NCBI GenBank assembly: GCA_029263945.1
Contig: JARIDM010000199.1
Coordinates: 1-8,676, forward strand
Direction: 5' to 3'
From: Sporosarcina sp.
GTDB lineage: Bacteria; Bacillota; Bacilli; Bacillales_A; Planococcaceae
DNA length: 8,676 nucleotides
Both the position numbers and the translations under genes were made by a program. Each line of letters opens with the position of its first letter. Within the stretch, counting starts at the first letter, position 1. The notes under the pieces were generated by a model, which saw only the letters and a list, made by a program, of their open reading frames with translations, was not told the DNA's origin and searched no databases. This document shows, in pieces, positions 6,061-8,676 of the stretch.

Positions 6061-6972
6061 TTGGGAAGAAAAACAAATGTAGCATTAACAATAGGCGCTG
6101 CTAGCATTGCTGCGTGGGGAGCTTCCAAAGCAGTCGCAAAACCTTTACCGCGTATCGGAAAAAAAGCACTTGAATTTGAATCTCCTATTATTTTGGCAAA
6201 ACGCGGGGGATCTTTCGAAGCACCTGAAAACACAAATACAGCCTTTTCTCACGCGGCATCACTAGGCGTTCATGGTTTTGCGATTGATATTCGACTTACC
6301 AAAGACGAAGAAATCCTTGTATTTAATGACGAATATGTCGATTTAAAGACAGATTTAACTGGCAAAGTAGCAGACTTTCTATTAAGTGAACTTAAAGAAG
6401 CAGATGCAGGTTACAATTTTAAAAATCTAGAAGGGGACTTTTCATACCGTGGTTCTGGTGAAGTACTCCTTTCACTGAACGAATTACTAGACATGTACCC
6501 CCATATTTTTATACTCATAAATTTGCAGGATGCGCCTGATACTTATGAAGGCAGCTTAATGCCCTCAAAATTGTGGAGACTCATCCAAGAATACAGTGCA
6601 GAAGACAGAGTCGCAGTAACAAGCCATTACGATGAACAAATTGACCGCTTTAATTTATATGCTCAAAATCGTGTTGCAACAGGTGCAGGCGACAACGAGA
6701 TCAAAAAAGCGTACGCTGCTTTCACGAGTCAATTCGGACACTTATACAGTCCACAAGCAGACTTTTTCCAAACCTCAAAAAATCTTGGCATTTTCCCACT
6801 TGGGACAGATGGTTTCATTAAATTTCTTTCTACCTTAAATGTTCCGTTTTACTTTACCGAAGTCGAGGATGAAGAAACCATTACTTCCCTTATTAATGCA
6901 GGAGCCGCTGGAATCGTTACCAATAATCCAACGCTTGCCTTAAAAGTCATCCAAGGAAGCAATGTAGTATAA
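6061..6972 (+). CDS. Glycerophosphodiester phosphodiesterase-fold protein with lost active site
   Basis: This 303-residue protein has the GDPD (GlpQ/UgpQ) TIM-barrel layout. An N-terminal hydrophobic stretch (about 7-26, ending near SKAVAKP) suggests a signal peptide or anchor. The motif block AKRGGSFEAPENTNTAF (46-62) is the family's AHRG...PENTxxAF. DIRLTKDEEILVFNDE (76-91) corresponds to DVxLTKDGxxVVxHDE. LSLNELL (137-143) and the C-terminal GAAGIVTNNP (281-290) also fit. Key residues are replaced: the first catalytic His by Lys47, the second by Asn89, the metal-binding Glu two residues before Asp76 by Ala74, and the Glu of the 'IELK' strand by Asn154. Asp76 remains. Hydrolysis by the normal mechanism is therefore unlikely; a binding or structural role is inferred. 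It starts at TTG with AAAGGAGG 8 bases before it. It is a single-gene unit with its own promoter and terminator, inserted between ylbF and ylbG. Confidence 0.85.
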   Translation: MGRKTNVALTIGAASIAAWGASKAVAKPLPRIGKKALEFESPIILAKRGGSFEAPENTNTAFSHAASLGVHGFAIDIRLTKDEEILVFNDEYVDLKTDLTGKVADFLLSELKEADAGYNFKNLEGDFSYRGSGEVLLSLNELLDMYPHIFILINLQDAPDTYEGSLMPSKLWRLIQEYSAEDRVAVTSHYDEQIDRFNLYAQNRVATGAGDNEIKKAYAAFTSQFGHLYSPQADFFQTSKNLGIFPLGTDGFIKFLSTLNVPFYFTEVEDEETITSLINAGAAGIVTNNPTLALKVIQGSNVV

Positions 6973-6980
6973 AGTGAAGC

Positions 6981-7017
6981 CTCACCCTACCATTTTAATA
7001 AGGTAGGGTGAGTTTTT
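6981..7017 (+). terminator. Intrinsic terminator of the phosphodiesterase-like gene
   Basis: CTCACCCTACC (6981-6991) and GGTAGGGTGAG (7002-7012) form a perfect 11-bp stem with a 10-base loop, followed by five T and then GTTTTT. It starts 8 bases after the stop codon. Confidence 0.95.
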
Positions 7018-7060
7018 GTTTTTGAAATGACAATTTGCGTGAAACTCAGCAAAACAGAAC

Positions 7061-7106
7061 AAAAAAACTGTTTCATCTGCCGCCCATGCGGTAAATGAAA
7101 CAGTTT
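7061..7106 (-). terminator. Intrinsic terminator of ylbF
   Basis: On the minus strand AAACTGTTTCAT (7106-7095) pairs perfectly with ATGAAACAGTTT (7076-7065), with an inner CCGC/GCGG hairpin in the loop. Seven T (7067-7061) overlap the end of the stem and follow it. It begins 4 bases after the ylbF stop and faces the terminator of the convergent neighbour. Confidence 0.95.
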
Positions 7107-7110
7107 AAAG

Positions 7111-7554
7111 TTATGCAGAGCAAGAACAACTTCCGCCAGAACCACAACCACTTCCACAAGAAGAGTCTGTAAAGAATGCACTCCCAGCAGGTACTTTTAC
7201 TGATTCTGAAACAGAATTTGCGACAATCGATCCGATTTCATCAAACAGATATTGAACATCATTTTCAGCCAAGCGAAGCGCGGCAACTTGTTCATTCATG
7301 TCCAATGCTCTCTTTTTGATTCGAATGTCTTTCATTACTATATTATAATCCGGATGATAACGTCCGAATCGTTGTACTTCTTCATAACGTTCTTTTAACG
7401 CTGCAAATACTTTAATCTCTTGCACAAGATCCTCATTGGAATAAACAGCTGTATGAGCTTTGTTGTATTGTTCAACAACTTCTGAAGTAGCAATAATTTT
7501 GGTAAGCTCTTCTGCATGTTCAATGATGGTTAGCCATTCATCAGTCATTAGCAT
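7111..7554 (-). CDS. ylbF: YlbF/RicF, subunit of the RNase Y specificity (RicAFT, Y-) complex
   Basis: In B. subtilis YlbF (RicF) works with YmcA (RicA) and YaaT (RicT) in a complex carrying FAD and iron-sulfur clusters. The complex steers RNase Y processing of mRNAs and supports competence, biofilm formation and sporulation. The 147-residue product (B. subtilis 149) is mostly helical. It has the conserved ALKERYEEVQRFGRYHPDY (52-70) and ends with SVSESVKVPAGSAFF (114-128) and a glycine-serine-cysteine tail. That tail holds Cys133, Cys137, Cys143 and Cys145, the candidate cluster ligands, so all appear present. The ATG at 7554 lies 8 bases after GGAGGG; Met3 is a possible alternative. A strong terminator follows directly, so in this genome ylbF is not co-transcribed with ylbG. 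The upstream neighbour on the same strand is the broken murE-like gene, 72 bases away. Confidence 0.96.
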   Translation of the reverse strand: MLMTDEWLTIIEHAEELTKIIATSEVVEQYNKAHTAVYSNEDLVQEIKVFAALKERYEEVQRFGRYHPDYNIVMKDIRIKKRALDMNEQVAALRLAENDVQYLFDEIGSIVANSVSESVKVPAGSAFFTDSSCGSGCGSGGSCSCSA

Positions 7555-7574
7555 TCATCCGTCCCTCCAATCAT

Positions 7575-7583
7575 TTTATAGCA
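7575..7583 (-). promoter_or_regulatory. Possible extended -10 promoter element for ylbF
   Basis: On the minus strand TGCTATAAA (7583-7575) resembles an extended -10 box. The -35 position (GAACCC) is poor. The predicted start of transcription would fall almost on the GGAGGG ribosome site (7568-7563), so the transcript leader would be very short. Weak support. Confidence 0.3.
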
Positions 7584-7626
7584 TAACAGATTTAAGAGGG
7601 TTCGTGAATATATGGCGCTTCATTTT

Positions 7627-8676
7627 CTAGACTTTTTTTAATAAGGATTGCTGGACGATTTCTATATCAGAAAACGGGAGAATTTTATCACCAATATGCT
7701 GCGTTCTTTCATGGCCTTTTCCAGCAATTAGCACAATGTCACCCGTCTCTGCTTGTTCAATCGCTTGTTTTATCGCACGTTCGCGGTCTGGTTCAACACA
7801 AATCGATGCATTTGCTTCTTCCAATCCCTCTATAATGTCAGCAATAATGGCTAAAGGATCTTCATTTCTTGGATTATCAGAAGTCACAATTACATGAGTT
7901 GAATAAAAAGCAGCCCTTTCCCCCATTTCTTTTCTTTTGCCTTTATCACGATTTCCACCACAACCAAATACGGTCGTAATCTTTCTTTCGCAAATTTTTG
8001 TGAGCGATTGTAAAACAACACTTAACGCATCTGGTGTATGCGCATAATCAATAATGACGTTTACGCCGTCCTTTTCAATGCTTTCCATTCTGCCTTCAGG
8101 TAACGTTAAAAAAGCAGTTTGTGAAAGAATTTCTTGTAACTCATAAGCAAGACATTGCATCACACCGATGGAAGCGAGTGCATTCGTCTCGTTATATTCT
8201 CCGAGCACAGGAAGGTTTAATACACCGCGCTAATTCGTATTCGAGACTAAGAGACTGTCCCCTTCAACACTTAAGCATAGGTCAGCCGCTTTTTGTGTTC
8301 CAATGAAAACGCATTTCTGCCTAGCCTCTCGTACCATTTCACAACACACAGGATCATCCTGATTTACAACCAACTTTTTAGCAGTTGTCACGAGCATTTT
8401 TTTAGCCTCTATATATGCCTCTCTTCCGCCGTGCTCATCATAATGATCTGCACTAATATTGAGCAACACGCCGACATCTATTTCACAGTCCACGAGTCGA
8501 TTTGTTGACAGCCCAAGCGAAGATGCTTCAAGCACAATATGTGTTACGCCACGTTCAACACAATCTTTCAACAAGGGATGAAGGTACTCTGCCGGTAAAG
8601 TCGTCATCTGTGGGACATCGTAAATCACTTTTACACCGTCTATATATACACCAAGCGTGCCTATGACAGCCGTACG
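7627..8676 (-). pseudogene. murE: MurE-type Mur ligase with in-frame amber codon, 5' end outside the window
   Basis: MurE adds the third amino acid, meso-diaminopimelate or L-lysine, to UDP-MurNAc-L-Ala-D-Glu in the cytoplasm. The frame is open from the window edge (349 codon positions) except for TAG at 8232-8230 (codon 149). Counting from the edge: AVIGTLG (3-9), LEASSLGLSTNR (49-60), ISADHYDEHGG (74-84), YIEAKK (88-93), then the TAG, GEYNETNALAS (159-169), DYAHTPDA (210-217), FGCGGNRDKGKR (237-248), SDNPRNEDP (266-274) and AGKGHE (317-322). DNPR is the signature of diaminopimelate-type MurE. Reading frame and motifs continue unchanged across the TAG, so this is a point nonsense change, not a frameshift. 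A product ending there would lack the ligand-binding C-terminal domain. A GTG at 8208 could open the rest but has no ribosome site. The gene is outside any division/cell-wall cluster, so it is probably a second murE; the N-terminus cannot be judged. Confidence 0.85.

Noticed and set aside
5946..6233. Open frame on the minus strand across the start of the phosphodiesterase-like gene
   Set aside because: It lies antisense to a well-supported gene with promoter and ribosome site, has no family resemblance, and is best seen as a chance frame.
8209..8232. Frameshift in the murE-like gene
   Set aside because: The coding frame is identical before and after the stop (the two open parts differ by a multiple of three), so a nonsense codon explains it without any insertion or deletion.
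8230..8232. TAG as a recoded sense codon (for example pyrrolysine)
   Set aside because: The gene's own final stop is TAG, and no recoding element or read-through hairpin was recognised after 8230. Bacillales with an ordinary code are the simplest assumption.

Overview
The window looks like a chromosomal segment of a low-GC, spore-forming Gram-positive bacterium of the order Bacillales. It carries most of the conserved ylb island of Bacillus subtilis: ylbF, ylbG, rsmD (ylbH), coaD (ylbI), a ylbJ-like gene and ylbL. Protein sequences are clearly diverged from B. subtilis. The altered gene order and extra genes suggest Planococcaceae (Sporosarcina/Lysinibacillus-like), but that assignment is inference and no species is claimed.

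Layout, left to right. At 1-296 (minus) is the 5' part of xpt, xanthine phosphoribosyltransferase. It is preceded by a guanine-type purine riboswitch with two candidate intrinsic terminators and a good promoter (297-623). At 693-1742 (minus) is ylbL, a membrane-anchored PDZ/Lon-type serine protease. At 1974-2900 (plus) is a short YlbJ-like membrane protein, closed by a bidirectional terminator at 3021-3061. From 5915 down to 3064 (minus) runs a tight gene block: ylbG, an exported or anchored 480-residue protein of unknown function, rsmD and coaD. At 6061-6972 (plus) is a glycerophosphodiester phosphodiesterase-fold protein that has lost its catalytic and most metal-binding residues. At 7111-7554 (minus) is ylbF (ricF). 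Two back-to-back terminators separate it from the phosphodiesterase-like gene. At 7627-8676 (minus), running off the window, is a MurE-type Mur ligase interrupted by an in-frame amber codon.

Functionally the segment mixes housekeeping (coenzyme A synthesis, 16S rRNA methylation, purine salvage) with genes tied to developmental control in Bacillus: RicF, which belongs to the complex that tunes RNase Y, and YlbJ, which is needed for sporulation. The murE-like gene lies outside any division/cell-wall cluster and has the meso-diaminopimelate recognition motif DNPR. In lysine-type Bacillales such a gene is a natural candidate for the cortex-specific DAP-adding ligase, but here it appears to be broken.

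The items most worth a second look are the nonsense codon in the murE-like gene, the phosphodiesterase pseudoenzyme, the tandem-terminator purine riboswitch, the unknown protein in the rsmD-coaD block, and a possible 12-codon leader peptide overlapping the ylbJ-like start. No tRNA, rRNA, CRISPR array, insertion sequence or phage gene was seen.
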